Origin: Embleya scabrispora
GTDB taxonomy: Bacteria; Actinomycetota; Actinomycetes; Streptomycetales; Streptomycetaceae
NCBI RefSeq assembly: GCF_002024165.1
Contig: NZ_MWQN01000001.1
Coordinates: forward strand, 4,567,501-4,631,500
DNA: 64,000 bases
Direction: 5' to 3'
Part shown: piece by piece, positions 7,588-17,036 of the stretch
Layout of the letters: each line of letters starts with the position of its first letter
Numbering within the stretch: position 1 is the stretch's first letter
Program-made: the position numbers and the translations under genes
Notes under the pieces: generated by a model
What the model was told of the DNA's origin: nothing
The model's input: the letters and a program-made list of their open reading frames with translations, nothing else
Databases searched by the model: none

Positions 7588-9327
7588 TCACCCGTGCCAG
7601 GACCGCCACAGGGCCGCGTAGGCTCCGTCGGCCGCGATCAGTTCGCGGTGGCTGCCCAGCTCCGTGATGCGGCCGTCCTCGACCACCGCGACGCGGTCCG
7701 CGTCGTGCGCCGTGTACAGGCGGTGTGCGATCGCGATCACCGTCCGGCCCTCGATCACCGCGCCCAACGAACGCTCCAGGTGCCGGGCTGCCCGAGGGTC
7801 GATCAGCGAGGTCGCCTCGTCCAGGACCAGCGTGTGCGGGTCGGCCAGCACCAACCGGGCCAGTGCCAGCTGTTGTGCCTGCGGAGCCGACAACTCGTGG
7901 CCCTTGGGCCCGACTTCGGTGTTCATCCCGTCGGGCAGCGCGGCCACCCAGTCCGCGTCGACCGCCCGCAGCGCCGCCAACACCGCGTCGTCGTCGGCGT
8001 CCTCGCGTGCCAGCAGCAGGTTGTCCCGCAACGTGCCCCGGAACACGTGGTGTTCCTGGGTCACCAGCGCGACCCGGCCGCGCAGTTCGTCGAGCGGCAG
8101 GCCGACCAGCGGCACCCCGCCGACCTCCACCTTCCCTGACGTCGGCCCGTTGACCCCGGCCAACAGCCGCCCCAGCGTGGACTTCCCGGCCCCGCTCGGC
8201 CCCACCATCGCGATCCGCTCGCCCGGTCGCACCGTCAGGTCGATCCCGTGCAGCACCTCGCGCCCCGAGTCGTACGCGAACCGCACATCGCGCACGGTCA
8301 GGGTCTCGTCCACCGGCTTGGCGTCGGTGGGTACGCGGTCGGACGGCACGTCGGCCACACCCAGCAGTCGGGCCAGCGAGGCCGCCGAGATCTGTACCTC
8401 GTCCAGCCAGTTGAGCAGTTCGTCCATCGGCCCGATGATCAACTGCACGTACAACACCGCGGTCGCCACCTCGCCGAGCGTGGCCCAGCCGTGCAGATAC
8501 GCCCAGCCGCCGAAGGCGGTGGTCGCCACCACCGGCAACATGTAGCCGAAGTCGACCGTCGGGTACCAGATGGTGCGCAGCCACAACGTGTACCGCTCGG
8601 CCGCGTACGCCTTGCCGACGTCGTCCTCACCGCGCCGCCGCCGCCGATCGGCCAGCCGCAGCGCCTCGACCGTACGCGCGCCCTCCACCGTCTCCGCGAG
8701 CGAGTCGGTCACCTGCGCCCAGGCGGCGTTCTCGCGCAGATAGCCCGCCGGCGCCCGACGCAGGTACCACCAGGTGACCGGGATCAGCAGCGGCACGGTG
8801 ATCAGCAGCGGCAGCGCCAGCAGCGGATTGAGCACCAGCAGCCCGGTGAAGGTCAGCACGATCGTCACGGCCGCGACCAGCACCGAGGGCACCGCACGAC
8901 GGGCCGAGCGGGACATCGCCGCCACGTCGCGATTCGCCCGGCCGAGCAGGTCGCCGGAGCCGGCCCGCTCGACGGTGGACAGCGGCAGGTCCAGGATGCG
9001 CTCCACGAACTCCTCGCGAACCTGCGCGAGCAGGCCCTCGCCGAGCCGAGCCGCGGCCACCGCCGCCTGACGCACGATCAGCGCCTGGAGCAGCAGCGCG
9101 CCGGCGATACCCAGGCCGAGCAGGTCGATCGTCCGGGTCGGGGCATCGTCGCGGACCTTCTCGATCAGCACGCCGAGCAGCCGCGGTGCGACCAGTCCGG
9201 CCACCGCGGCGAGCGCGTAGAACAGCACGGTCAGGATCAGGTCGCGCCGCCGCTCGCGCAGCAGCCGCACGGCGTGCCGGCCGACCTCGGCGGCCGGGGC
9301 CACCGGCAACAGGCGGCGCGTGCTCAC
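7588..9327 (-). CDS. ABC exporter half-transporter, catalytic subunit
   Basis: 579 residues: six-helix membrane domain (about 1-320) fused to an ATPase domain. Walker A GPSGAGKST lies near residue 380, Walker B LVLDEATS near 500 and the switch His in IAIAHRL, so this subunit binds and hydrolyses ATP. Its signature motif is altered to LSAPQ instead of LSGGQ. The start ATG overlaps the stop of the partner gene by four bases. Heterodimeric exporters with one working and one degenerate site are well known (TM287/288 type). Substrate unknown (peptide, drug or lipid). Confidence 0.9.
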   Translation of the reverse strand: MSTRRLLPVAPAAEVGRHAVRLLRERRRDLILTVLFYALAAVAGLVAPRLLGVLIEKVRDDAPTRTIDLLGLGIAGALLLQALIVRQAAVAAARLGEGLLAQVREEFVERILDLPLSTVERAGSGDLLGRANRDVAAMSRSARRAVPSVLVAAVTIVLTFTGLLVLNPLLALPLLITVPLLIPVTWWYLRRAPAGYLRENAAWAQVTDSLAETVEGARTVEALRLADRRRRRGEDDVGKAYAAERYTLWLRTIWYPTVDFGYMLPVVATTAFGGWAYLHGWATLGEVATAVLYVQLIIGPMDELLNWLDEVQISAASLARLLGVADVPSDRVPTDAKPVDETLTVRDVRFAYDSGREVLHGIDLTVRPGERIAMVGPSGAGKSTLGRLLAGVNGPTSGKVEVGGVPLVGLPLDELRGRVALVTQEHHVFRGTLRDNLLLAREDADDDAVLAALRAVDADWVAALPDGMNTEVGPKGHELSAPQAQQLALARLVLADPHTLVLDEATSLIDPRAARHLERSLGAVIEGRTVIAIAHRLYTAHDADRVAVVEDGRITELGSHRELIAADGAYAALWRSWHG

Positions 9328-11042
9328 GCGTCCACCTCCTCATCGTCGTCGACACGGGTGACCAACGCCGCGTATCCCGGTTCGTTCGCGAGCAGTTCGC
9401 GGTGCGGTCCGACCGCCATGACCTTGCCGTCCTCGACGTAGGCGACCTCGTCCATGGTGTCGAGGACGAGCGGGCTGGTGGTGGCGACCACCGTGGTGCG
9501 CCCGCGCCGGTGCGCGGCGAGCCGGGCGGCGATCCGGGCCTCGGTGTGCGCGTCCACCGCGCTGGTCGGCTCGATCAGCACCAGCGTCTGCGGGTCGGCG
9601 ACCAACGCCCGCACCAGGCGCAGGCGTTGTACCTGACCACCGGAGAACTCCCGGCCGCGCGCCGCGATCTCCGTGTCCAGGCCCTCGTCCAGCGCGTCGA
9701 CCACGTCCGCGGCGCAGGCCACCTCCACCGCCTCGGCGAGGCCGACGCCGCCCCCGCCACCGCTGCCGGGCGTCAGTTCGCGGCGCAGCGGCCCGGAGAA
9801 CAGCCCGGCGTCGTGGTGCGCGATCAGAATCCGCTCGCGCACGTCGGCCACCGCGAGGTCGGCCAGCGGCACGTCGTGGTAGAAGACGTCGGCGTCCTCG
9901 TAGCGGCCGAGCCGGTCGGCCAGCGCGGGCGCGTCCTGCGGGTCCTCGCAGGCGATGCCGAGTTGCACGCCGGGCCGAACCACCAGGCCGGAGCGCCGGT
10001 CCACCAGGTCGCCGGGTGCCGGCCAGGCGAGCGGGTCGGGGCGGTCCTCGACGCCCGGCGCGAGGCCGAGCACCCGCACCACGCGTCGCGACGCGACGTG
10101 GCCGCGGACGACGCGGTCGGCGAACTCGGTGAGGGTGGAGAGCGGGACGGTCAGGAACGCCGCATAGCCGTAGAACGACACCATCTGACCGACCGTCAGG
10201 CGCCCGTCCAGGGCGAACCGGGCGGCCAGCCAGGTACCGAACGCGACGAAGAAGCCGGGCACCAGGAACTGCGCCGCCTCCAACATCGATTCGATCCTGG
10301 CGGTGCGTACGCCCGCCACCCGCAACTCCTGCGATTCGCGCCGGTAGCGGGCCCCGAAGCTGCGCTCACCGCCGATGCCGCGCAGCACGCGCAGCCCGGA
10401 CGCGATGTCGACGGCCCGATCGGCCAGCCCGGACTGCAGTTCGCGGTAGGCGTTCTGACGCCGGTGCAGCGGTCGCAGCAGCAGCGAGACCACGCCCATC
10501 AGCAACGGCACGCCGATCAGCACGAGCAGCCCGAGCGGCACCGACATGTTCAACAGCACGACGGCGACCACGGCGAGCGTGACCACCGAGGCACAGCCGC
10601 GCGCGGTGATGTCCAGCGTCGAGCCGATCGCGTCCACGTCGGAGGTACCGATGCCGACCACCTCGCCGGAGGCGATCCGGCGTTGCAGCACGGCGCCGAG
10701 CCGGGCGGCCTGCCGGGTGACGAGTTGGATGGTACGAAAGGCCGAGTCGAGGAAGTTGCCGACCGCGTTGCGGTGGCGCATGACGCCCGTGAAGCCGATC
10801 AGCACGGCGAGCCCGAGCAGTACGCCGCACCAGGTGTACAGCCGACCCTCGTCCCGCGCCTCGATGGCGTCGATCGCCCGGCCGACGGCGGCGGGCATGA
10901 GGGCCTGGGCCACCATCCACACCGACGCCCAGACGATGCCCATGACAATCGTCCGCCGGGTGCGCGCGGCGAGCCAGAGCAGGTAGCGGCCCGCCGACCG
11001 GATATCGGGATCGCCGGGGTCGGCGACGGGAAACGTTCGCAT
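9324..11042 (-). CDS. ABC exporter half-transporter, degenerate ATPase subunit
   Basis: 572 residues with the same layout as the downstream partner. The phosphate-binding Walker A loop is missing: the place where GxxGxGKST should be (about residues 358-372) reads GIACEDPQDAPALAD. The signature FSGGQ (about 466) is intact, Walker B reads LVLIEPTS with the Asp replaced, and the switch His is replaced (VVATTSPL). So the heterodimer has one complete composite site (partner Walker A/B plus this signature) and one dead site. First gene of the pair; a TAGCGT box sits nine bases before the ATG. Confidence 0.9.
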   Translation of the reverse strand: MRTFPVADPGDPDIRSAGRYLLWLAARTRRTIVMGIVWASVWMVAQALMPAAVGRAIDAIEARDEGRLYTWCGVLLGLAVLIGFTGVMRHRNAVGNFLDSAFRTIQLVTRQAARLGAVLQRRIASGEVVGIGTSDVDAIGSTLDITARGCASVVTLAVVAVVLLNMSVPLGLLVLIGVPLLMGVVSLLLRPLHRRQNAYRELQSGLADRAVDIASGLRVLRGIGGERSFGARYRRESQELRVAGVRTARIESMLEAAQFLVPGFFVAFGTWLAARFALDGRLTVGQMVSFYGYAAFLTVPLSTLTEFADRVVRGHVASRRVVRVLGLAPGVEDRPDPLAWPAPGDLVDRRSGLVVRPGVQLGIACEDPQDAPALADRLGRYEDADVFYHDVPLADLAVADVRERILIAHHDAGLFSGPLRRELTPGSGGGGGVGLAEAVEVACAADVVDALDEGLDTEIAARGREFSGGQVQRLRLVRALVADPQTLVLIEPTSAVDAHTEARIAARLAAHRRGRTTVVATTSPLVLDTMDEVAYVEDGKVMAVGPHRELLANEPGYAALVTRVDDDEEVDA

Positions 11043-11264
11043 TGTCCATCGACGCTAACCCGCGACCCGGGTCACGTTCCACGCATTATTCCCGGCCCCG
11101 GCCCGGCGTGAAGCTGCCTGGAAGCCGCAAAACGCAACGGGGCACCGAGCGCGGTGGGCGCGGTGGGCACCGCCCCGACACGTAAGGGACCGCAAGCCGC
11201 GCGGCCGGAAGGCCACGCACGGCAGCCCGCAAGCAGCGCCACCCAGTCCTTCCGCACACACTCG

Positions 11265-11352
11265 GCGATCCGCCGCCGGCGTGCGTGACTCCGAGACTCC
11301 GGTTTCTGGCGAGGCAGGCGTGATGCTCGGCCAAAACCGGCCGGCAACGGCG
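11265..11352 (+). repeat. single degenerate copy of the 208-bp repeat core
   Basis: The 587 bp from 11043 to 11629 hold no supported gene. Within it, GATCCGCCGCCGGCGTGCG, CTCCGAGACTC and GCCAAAACCGGCCGGCAACG follow in the order and spacing of the repeat units at 54-56 kb. The rest of the stretch (tRNA-like or gene-like signals looked for) shows nothing convincing. Confidence 0.65.
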
Positions 11353-11629
11353 GGCGGTAGGGACTCGGCGGAACCCAGCCCGGCCCCCTCTCTGCCGCCC
11401 GCCGTTGGTCGCCTTTCCCCCGACCGGGGCGCCCGTCCCGACGAAAGCCCACACCCCGAAGCCCCACACCACCACCGACCCGGACCGGCGTTCTGTAGCA
11501 GGCCGAGGCGCGACTTCCTCCGCCCTGCGGTGGCCTCAAGCGCACTCGGGCCGGTACGGGCGGCAGTCGGTCTCGGGCGTCACCCGGGGCGGCTTTGCTC
11601 GGCTGTGGCCGGCGTTGGAAGCAGGTGCG

Positions 11630-13174
11630 CTATTCCGCAGCCAACTTCGCGTGTTGGTCTCGGAGTTGGCGTTTGAGGATTTTGCCGCTGGGGTTTTTCG
11701 GGAGGGATTCGGCGATCACCACATACTTGGGGACCTTGAAGCCGGCCAGGCGGGCTTTGCAGTGTTCGATCACCTCCTCCTCTGTGATCCGCTCGCCCGG
11801 GCGGGGGACGACCACCGCCGTGACCGCCTCGATCCAGTACGGGTGGGGGACGCCGAATACCGCCGCCTCGGCCACCGCCGGGTGGGCGTGGATGGCTTCC
11901 TCCACCTCTCGGCCGGCCACGTTTTCGCCGCCGGTCTTGACCATGTCCTTTTTGCGGTCGACCACGGTGAGGTAGCCCTCCGCGTCCAGTACGCCGAGGT
12001 CGCCGCTGTGGAACCAGCCGTTGCGGAAGGCCTCGGCGGTGCGGTCCGGGTCGTTCCAGTAGCCGAGCATCGTGTGTGGGCCGCGGTGCACGATCTCGCC
12101 CACCTCGCCGGGCGGCACCGGGCGATCCTCGTCGTCGACCACGGCGGTTTGCACGTTGAGCCCCGCGCGTCCCGCCGAACCCGCCTTCCGCTCCTGGTCG
12201 TCCGGGCCCAGGATGGTGGCCACCGGCGACATCTCGGTCTGGCCGTAGAAGTTGTACAGCCGCAACCGCGGCAACCGGCGCCGCAGTTCGCCCAGCACCT
12301 CGACCGGCATCGCCGCCGCGCCGTAGTAGCCCTTGCGCAGCCCGGACAGGTCCCGGGTGTCGAAGTCGGGGTGGCGAAGCAGCGCGATCCACACCGTCGG
12401 AGGGCAGAACAGCTTGGTCACCCGCTCGCGTTCGATGGTGGCGAGCAGCGTGGCCGGGTCCGGCGCGGGCAGGATGATCGACGTCGCGCCGAGGTAGACG
12501 TCCGGGGTGAGGAAGCAGTGCAACTGCGCGCAGTGGTAGAGCGGCAGGGCGTGGATCTCCACGTCGTCGGCGGCCATCCCGCCGTCGATGATCGCGGTCG
12601 CGTACTGGGCGATCAGATTGCGGCTGGTCATCACCGCGCCCTTGGGGCGGGACTCGGTGCCCGAGGTGTACATGATCTGTACCGGGTCGTCGTCGAGGAG
12701 CGGCACATCCGGCACCGGGCCGCCCTCGGCGATCAGCTCGGCGAACGGCTCCCACCCCGGAGCCGCCGGGCCGAGCACCACGCGCAGCGCCTCGCGGCCG
12801 GCCAGGGCGGCGTCGGCGGTGGCGGTCAGCTCGGGCCCGGCCAGCACGGCGATCGCGCCCGCGTGCTCCAGGACGTAGCCGACCTCGGGCGCGGTGAGCA
12901 TGAAGTTCACCGGGACCGAGATCGCCCCGAGCCGGGCCAGCGCGAAGTAGGCCACCACGAAGCCGTGCGAGTTGCGGGCGAGCAGCACCACCCGGTCACC
13001 CTTGCCGATGCCGCGCGCGGCCAGTGCCCCGGCGGCGCGCGAGACCGTGTCGTCGAGCTCGGCGAAGGTCTGCCGCAGCTCGCCGTCCACCACGGCGAGC
13101 CGGTCCGGCAGCCGGGCGGCGGTACGCGTGAGCAGGTCGGCGATGCCGTGCCGGCGGGCCTGGACAGCGGTCAC
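11630..13174 (-). CDS. AMP-forming acyl-CoA synthetase (fatty-acid/carboxylate-CoA ligase)
   Basis: 514 residues, ANL superfamily. P-loop YTSGTESRPKGAVMTSRNL near residue 155, NFYGQTEMSP in the A5 region, GEIVHRGPHTMLGYW, the hinge around KKDMVKTGGENVAGREVE, and the C-terminal catalytic Lys in NPSGKILKRQL. The GTG at 13174 is chosen because GAGGAG precedes it by six bases and it fits the conserved N-terminus; the frame extends 67 codons further without homology. Makes an acyl-adenylate and then acyl-CoA; chain length not predictable. Divergent from proA with 125 bp between. Confidence 0.88.
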   Translation of the reverse strand: MTAVQARRHGIADLLTRTAARLPDRLAVVDGELRQTFAELDDTVSRAAGALAARGIGKGDRVVLLARNSHGFVVAYFALARLGAISVPVNFMLTAPEVGYVLEHAGAIAVLAGPELTATADAALAGREALRVVLGPAAPGWEPFAELIAEGGPVPDVPLLDDDPVQIMYTSGTESRPKGAVMTSRNLIAQYATAIIDGGMAADDVEIHALPLYHCAQLHCFLTPDVYLGATSIILPAPDPATLLATIERERVTKLFCPPTVWIALLRHPDFDTRDLSGLRKGYYGAAAMPVEVLGELRRRLPRLRLYNFYGQTEMSPVATILGPDDQERKAGSAGRAGLNVQTAVVDDEDRPVPPGEVGEIVHRGPHTMLGYWNDPDRTAEAFRNGWFHSGDLGVLDAEGYLTVVDRKKDMVKTGGENVAGREVEEAIHAHPAVAEAAVFGVPHPYWIEAVTAVVVPRPGERITEEEVIEHCKARLAGFKVPKYVVIAESLPKNPSGKILKRQLRDQHAKLAAE

Positions 13175-13299
13175 GGATGGCTCCTCGCCTCGGTGAAGGG
13201 TGGCGGCGTCATTGTGTCCGGCCCGTCCGCCGGGCGGAAGCGTCTCGCCTCCTGAAATCGTCGTGTTGATCACCGACCCGGCTAGGTAGGCTTGCGGGC

Positions 13300-14562
13300 A
13301 TGACCAGCAGCGCAGCGTCCGCAGTCCTCGACACCGCCCGTCGCGCCCGGGAGGCCGCCGCCGTCCTCGCGCCACTGACCCGGCGGGTCAAGGACGACGC
13401 GCTGCTCGCGCTCGCCGACGCGCTCGTGGCCCGCTCGGCGGAGATCGTCGCGGCCAACGCGGAGGATGTGGAGCGGGCCCGGGCCAACGGCACCGGCGAG
13501 GCGATGATCGACCGGCTCACCCTGACCGACGAGCGCATCGCCGCCATCGCCTCCGACGTGCGCGACGTGGTCGGCCTGCCCGACCCGGTCGGCGAGGTGC
13601 TGCGCGGCTCGACCCTGCCCAACGGCCTGGAACTGCGCCAGGTGCGGGTGCCGCTCGGCGTGGTCGGGATCATCTACGAGGCCCGCCCCAACGTCACCGT
13701 CGACGGCGCCGCGCTGTGCCTGAAGTCGGGCAACGCGGTGCTGCTGCGCGGCTCCTCGTCCGCCTACCGCTCGAACACCGCCATCGTCGCGGTGATGCGC
13801 GACGCGGTCGTCGCGGCCGGCCTGCCCGCCGACGCGATCCAGTTGGTGCCGGGCGAGACGCACGACTCGGTGAAGGAGCTGATGACCGCGCGCGGCCTGG
13901 TCGACGTCCTGATCCCGCGCGGCGGGGCGAGCCTGATCCGCACCGTGGTCGAGGGCTCGACCGTGCCGGTGATCGAGACCGGCGTGGGCAACTGCCACGT
14001 CTACGTCGACACGCAGACCGACCTGGGGATGGCGGTGAACATCCTGGTCAACTCCAAGGCGCACCGGGTCAGCGTGTGCAACTCGGCGGAGACGCTGCTG
14101 GTGCACCGCGACGTGGCCGACGCCTTCGTACCGCTCGCGCTCGCGGCCCTGAAGGACGCGGGCGTGACCGTGCACGGCGACGCCGCCGTACAGGCCTACT
14201 CGGCCGACGTGGTGCCCGCCACCGACGCCGACTGGGACACCGAATACCTGTCCTACGACATCGCCGCCGCCGTGGTGCCCTCGCTGCACGACGCGGTCGC
14301 GCACATCCGCCGGCACTCCTCCGGCCACACGGAGGCGATCGTCACCACCTCGCAGGCCGCGGCCCGCGAGTTCGTGGCCCTGGTCGACTCCACCGCCGTG
14401 ATGGTCAACGCCTCGACCCGGTTCACCGACGGCGGCCAGTTCGGCTTCGGCGCCGAGATCGGCATCTCCACGCAGAAGCTGCACGCGCGCGGCCCGATGG
14501 GGCTGCCCGAGCTGACCAGCACGAAGTACGTGGTCACCGGCGACGGCCACGTGCGCTCCTGA
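13300..14562 (+). CDS. proA: gamma-glutamyl phosphate reductase
   Basis: 420 residues, full length. Catalytic cysteine C232 lies in [16 protein letters not shown]-binding features [19 protein letters not shown] and the C-terminal [20 protein letters not shown] are all present. Second step of proline synthesis from glutamate. Its partner proB is not adjacent but 2.5 kb downstream on the opposite strand. TAGGCT sits seven bases before the ATG with no clear Shine-Dalgarno sequence, which suggests a leaderless transcript. Confidence 0.97.
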   Translation: MTSSAASAVLDTARRAREAAAVLAPLTRRVKDDALLALADALVARSAEIVAANAEDVERARANGTGEAMIDRLTLTDERIAAIASDVRDVVGLPDPVGEVLRGSTLPNGLELRQVRVPLGVVGIIYEARPNVTVDGAALCLKSGNAVLLRGSSSAYRSNTAIVAVMRDAVVAAGLPADAIQLVPGETHDSVKELMTARGLVDVLIPRGGASLIRTVVEGSTVPVIETGVGNCHVYVDTQTDLGMAVNILVNSKAHRVSVCNSAETLLVHRDVADAFVPLALAALKDAGVTVHGDAAVQAYSADVVPATDADWDTEYLSYDIAAAVVPSLHDAVAHIRRHSSGHTEAIVTTSQAAAREFVALVDSTAVMVNASTRFTDGGQFGFGAEIGISTQKLHARGPMGLPELTSTKYVVTGDGHVRS

Positions 14563-14689
14563 TCGCCTGCGCGACCACCCGGCCGGGGTCGGCGCGCCGA
14601 GCCGGAGTCCGGAGCGGCACGGCGAAGGGCCCCGGACCGGTGCGCTGAATCGGTATCCATCGGAGTGCCCGCGGTAATACTGTCTAGGA

Positions 14690-15349
14690 GTGCCCGATTC
14701 ACCAGGGCCAGAGTTCCCGGACGGCCCAGACTTTCCCGAGTTCTCGGAGGACGAGCTCTCCTCCGTCGTCTTCGACGAGTCGTTCGTGCGCGCGGCCCGC
14801 GTACACGAACCCTCGGCGAACGAGCGTGGCGCGGCGATCGACGCTGCGCCCACACCCACCGCCGCCGCGCCCGAGCGGACCGACCGGACGACCGAACAGG
14901 CCGACCGCTCCGACTGGTTCGACGACGGGACGTATCCACCCGACGGCGAGGACCCGTGGCGGGCCCGGACCGTACCCGGACCCGACACCGAGCCGATGTT
15001 GCCGCACGTGCCGGCCTGGTTCGCGGGCGAGCCGTGGGCCAAGGCCGCGCGCACCACACGCTGGCGGCGCGGAGTGGCCTGGGCGCTGGCCCTGCTGATG
15101 GGCGTCGGCGTGGTGGCGATGGCGGTCACCGCCGTCTACCGCAGCGGATCCTCGCAGGGGCCGACCGCGCCCCGGCAACCGTCGGTGGGCACCGGTCGCA
15201 GCGCGACGACCGACAACAACCCCGTGCCGGCGCCGCCCGGCCAGGACACCTCCCAGGTGCGGATCACCGTCGCGCCGGGGGATTCGGGCACGGCCGGCGA
15301 TACGACGGCACCGTCGCAGGCGGCGGTGGCCCGTTCGGGGCCGGGCTGA
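14690..15349 (+). CDS. single-pass membrane protein with FVRAAxxHEPSA motif (copy 1)
   Basis: 219 residues, unknown function. Residues 20-45 (DELSSVVFDESFVRAARVHE and PSANER) closely match residues 20-44 of the next gene. Then an acidic/Pro-rich cytoplasmic stretch, one membrane helix (127-150) preceded by basic residues (type II orientation) and a Thr/Pro/Ser-rich outer tail. GTG start with TAATACT eight bases ahead and no spaced ribosome site, so probably leaderless. Conserved near proA in Streptomyces as far as I recall. Confidence 0.75.
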   Translation: MPDSPGPEFPDGPDFPEFSEDELSSVVFDESFVRAARVHEPSANERGAAIDAAPTPTAAAPERTDRTTEQADRSDWFDDGTYPPDGEDPWRARTVPGPDTEPMLPHVPAWFAGEPWAKAARTTRWRRGVAWALALLMGVGVVAMAVTAVYRSGSSQGPTAPRQPSVGTGRSATTDNNPVPAPPGQDTSQVRITVAPGDSGTAGDTTAPSQAAVARSGPG

Positions 15350-15499
15350 GAAGGGCCGGGCCGAGAAGGGCCGGGCCCGTGCGGAGCCGAAGACCCGGCC
15401 CCCGGAGGCACGGCCCGCTCGCGACCTCGCCGCAGACCCCGACGCAACCCCGCGCCCGGGCGCATATCCACCCGCTCACGCGCGACTTAAGCTGATGGT

Positions 15500-16549
15500 A
15501 TGTCCGGACGGGGAGTGCCCCCCGAAGGCCCGAACAGGGGTGGGCCCGACGGCGAGGACGAGTTCAGCGCCGTCGTATTCGACGCGACCTTCGTCCGTGC
15601 GGCGGACCTGCACGAGCCCTCCGCGCGGGAGCGGCTGCACGCCGGCAAACGACCGCACCGGCAGCGCCGGGTGCTCGGTGTCCGGCTGCGCACGCTGCGC
15701 GGTGTGGCGGGCGTGCTGGTCGTACTACTGGTGATCGGTGGCGCGACCTTCCTCGGCGCCCGGCGGGCCGGCACCGCCGGATCGCACCCGGAGGTCGGCC
15801 CCGCCGTCCTGCAACGGGTCTCGCTGACCCCGCCCGTGGACTACGCGACGGGTCCGCTGCCCGCCGATCCGATGGCCGGCGGACCGGCCGCGGGCTGGGC
15901 CCAGGGCGCCGCCGGGATCGTCATCGGCGAACGCCGCGACTCGGCCCACTACTCCGCCGGCCAGGTGGGCCAAGCCCTCGACCTGGTACGCGAGTTCGTG
16001 GTCGGCAGCCAACTCGACCCGACCGTCCTGGGGGGCGGCCGGCCGTGGGCGGCGCTGCCCCTGCTGCGCCGCGAACAGCGCGACCAACTCGGCGCGGCCC
16101 TGGTCGCCCCCCGCGACGACGACGTGTCGGCGCCCACCGGCTGGATCACCCGCTTCGACCCGGCGGCGATCCGGGTCCTGGACGCGGCACCCCGCGCGGC
16201 GGGCACGATCACGGCCGCCGAACACGCGCAGCGCGACCTCGTGGTCACCGCCGACGTGGTGTTCGTCTACGCCGTCGCCCAGTTCGGCGGCCCGGGCTGG
16301 ACCCGCTTCGTGGTGCACCGCGTCTGGGACTTCCACACCGACGCGCCGATGCTGCACGACGGCCTCCTCCAGGTCCGCCGCATCCTGACCGTGGCCGGCC
16401 CCCAGACCTGCACCCCGGACAACGCCACCTGGTTCCACCCCGTCTTCACCGGCCCCACCCCGGCCGACGCCCCACCAGGGCCCGAGCAGATCGACCCCTT
16501 CCACCCCACCCCACCCACCACCTGCACCCGCATGGCAACGACCCCGTAG
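15500..16549 (+). CDS. single-pass membrane protein with FVRAAxxHEPSA motif (copy 2)
   Basis: 349 residues. N-terminus EFSAVVFDATFVRAADLHEP matches copy 1. A membrane helix at 66-86 is followed by a large extracytoplasmic domain (about 95-345) with two or three cysteines near the end (QTCTPDN, PTTCTRM) that could form a disulfide. No catalytic signature recognised. The shared cytoplasmic head and different outer parts suggest a pair that docks to the same inner partner. No terminator visible before the convergent gene at 16587. Confidence 0.78.
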   Translation: MSGRGVPPEGPNRGGPDGEDEFSAVVFDATFVRAADLHEPSARERLHAGKRPHRQRRVLGVRLRTLRGVAGVLVVLLVIGGATFLGARRAGTAGSHPEVGPAVLQRVSLTPPVDYATGPLPADPMAGGPAAGWAQGAAGIVIGERRDSAHYSAGQVGQALDLVREFVVGSQLDPTVLGGGRPWAALPLLRREQRDQLGAALVAPRDDDVSAPTGWITRFDPAAIRVLDAAPRAAGTITAAEHAQRDLVVTADVVFVYAVAQFGGPGWTRFVVHRVWDFHTDAPMLHDGLLQVRRILTVAGPQTCTPDNATWFHPVFTGPTPADAPPGPEQIDPFHPTPPTTCTRMATTP

Positions 16550-16586
16550 CCGCGTCGGAACGCGTCGAGCGCTCGCCGTACCGCCC

Positions 16587-16991
16587 TCAGAACGGCTGGA
16601 CGCGGCCCGGTTGGACCGGGAGGGGCGCCGGGGCGCCGGCGCGTTTTTGATAGGTGGGGCGGTCGACGACCTCCAGGCCGATCAGCTCCCACGGGGGCAG
16701 GTCCGCGCTCCGGCGGTGTTCGCCCCAAAGGCGCAGCGCGATCGCGGCGGCGTCGTGGAGGTTGGGGGCCTCCTCCCAGTAGCGCACCTCGGCGTGGTCG
16801 GCGGCGTAGCGGCCGGCGAGCAGGAACGGGTGCTCGTGGGCGAGGCGTTCCAGCGCTCGCCGCACGTCCTCGGGGTCGCCCGGCGGACCGGCCAGGGTCA
16901 GCGTGATGTGCCACATTCGGCCCGCGCCGTCGGGTTCGGTCCGCGCCGGCGTCGTCGGCTGTCCCCAGGGGCGATCCCCACGCTCCGGCAC
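16587..16991 (-). CDS. small conserved actinobacterial protein, unknown function
   Basis: 134 residues. Conserved core MWHITLTLAGPPGDPEDVRR, LAHEHPFLLAGRYAADHAE and VRYWEEAPNLHDAAAIALRL-WGEHRR; no known active site. GTG 16991 has GGGAGG six bases ahead, which supports this start even though the conserved part begins at Met26. Neighbour of proB on the same strand, 45 bp downstream of its stop side, so it may be cotranscribed with proB. Function unknown. Confidence 0.78.
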   Translation of the reverse strand: MPERGDRPWGQPTTPARTEPDGAGRMWHITLTLAGPPGDPEDVRRALERLAHEHPFLLAGRYAADHAEVRYWEEAPNLHDAAAIALRLWGEHRRSADLPPWELIGLEVVDRPTYQKRAGAPAPLPVQPGRVQPF

Positions 16992-17036
16992 GGCCGGCCT
17001 CCCGTCGGCGAGCTGCTGATCTTCCGTGGTCGTCGC

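Noticed and set aside
7292-8584. 430-codon minus-strand frame overlapping the ABC exporter
   Set aside because: Shifted frame of the exporter ATPase gene; composition is Arg/Gly/Ala nonsense and the exporter frame has all motifs.
13175-13375. N-terminal extension of the acyl-CoA synthetase to 13375
   Set aside because: Overlaps proA antisense and lacks homology; GTG 13174 has an excellent ribosome site.
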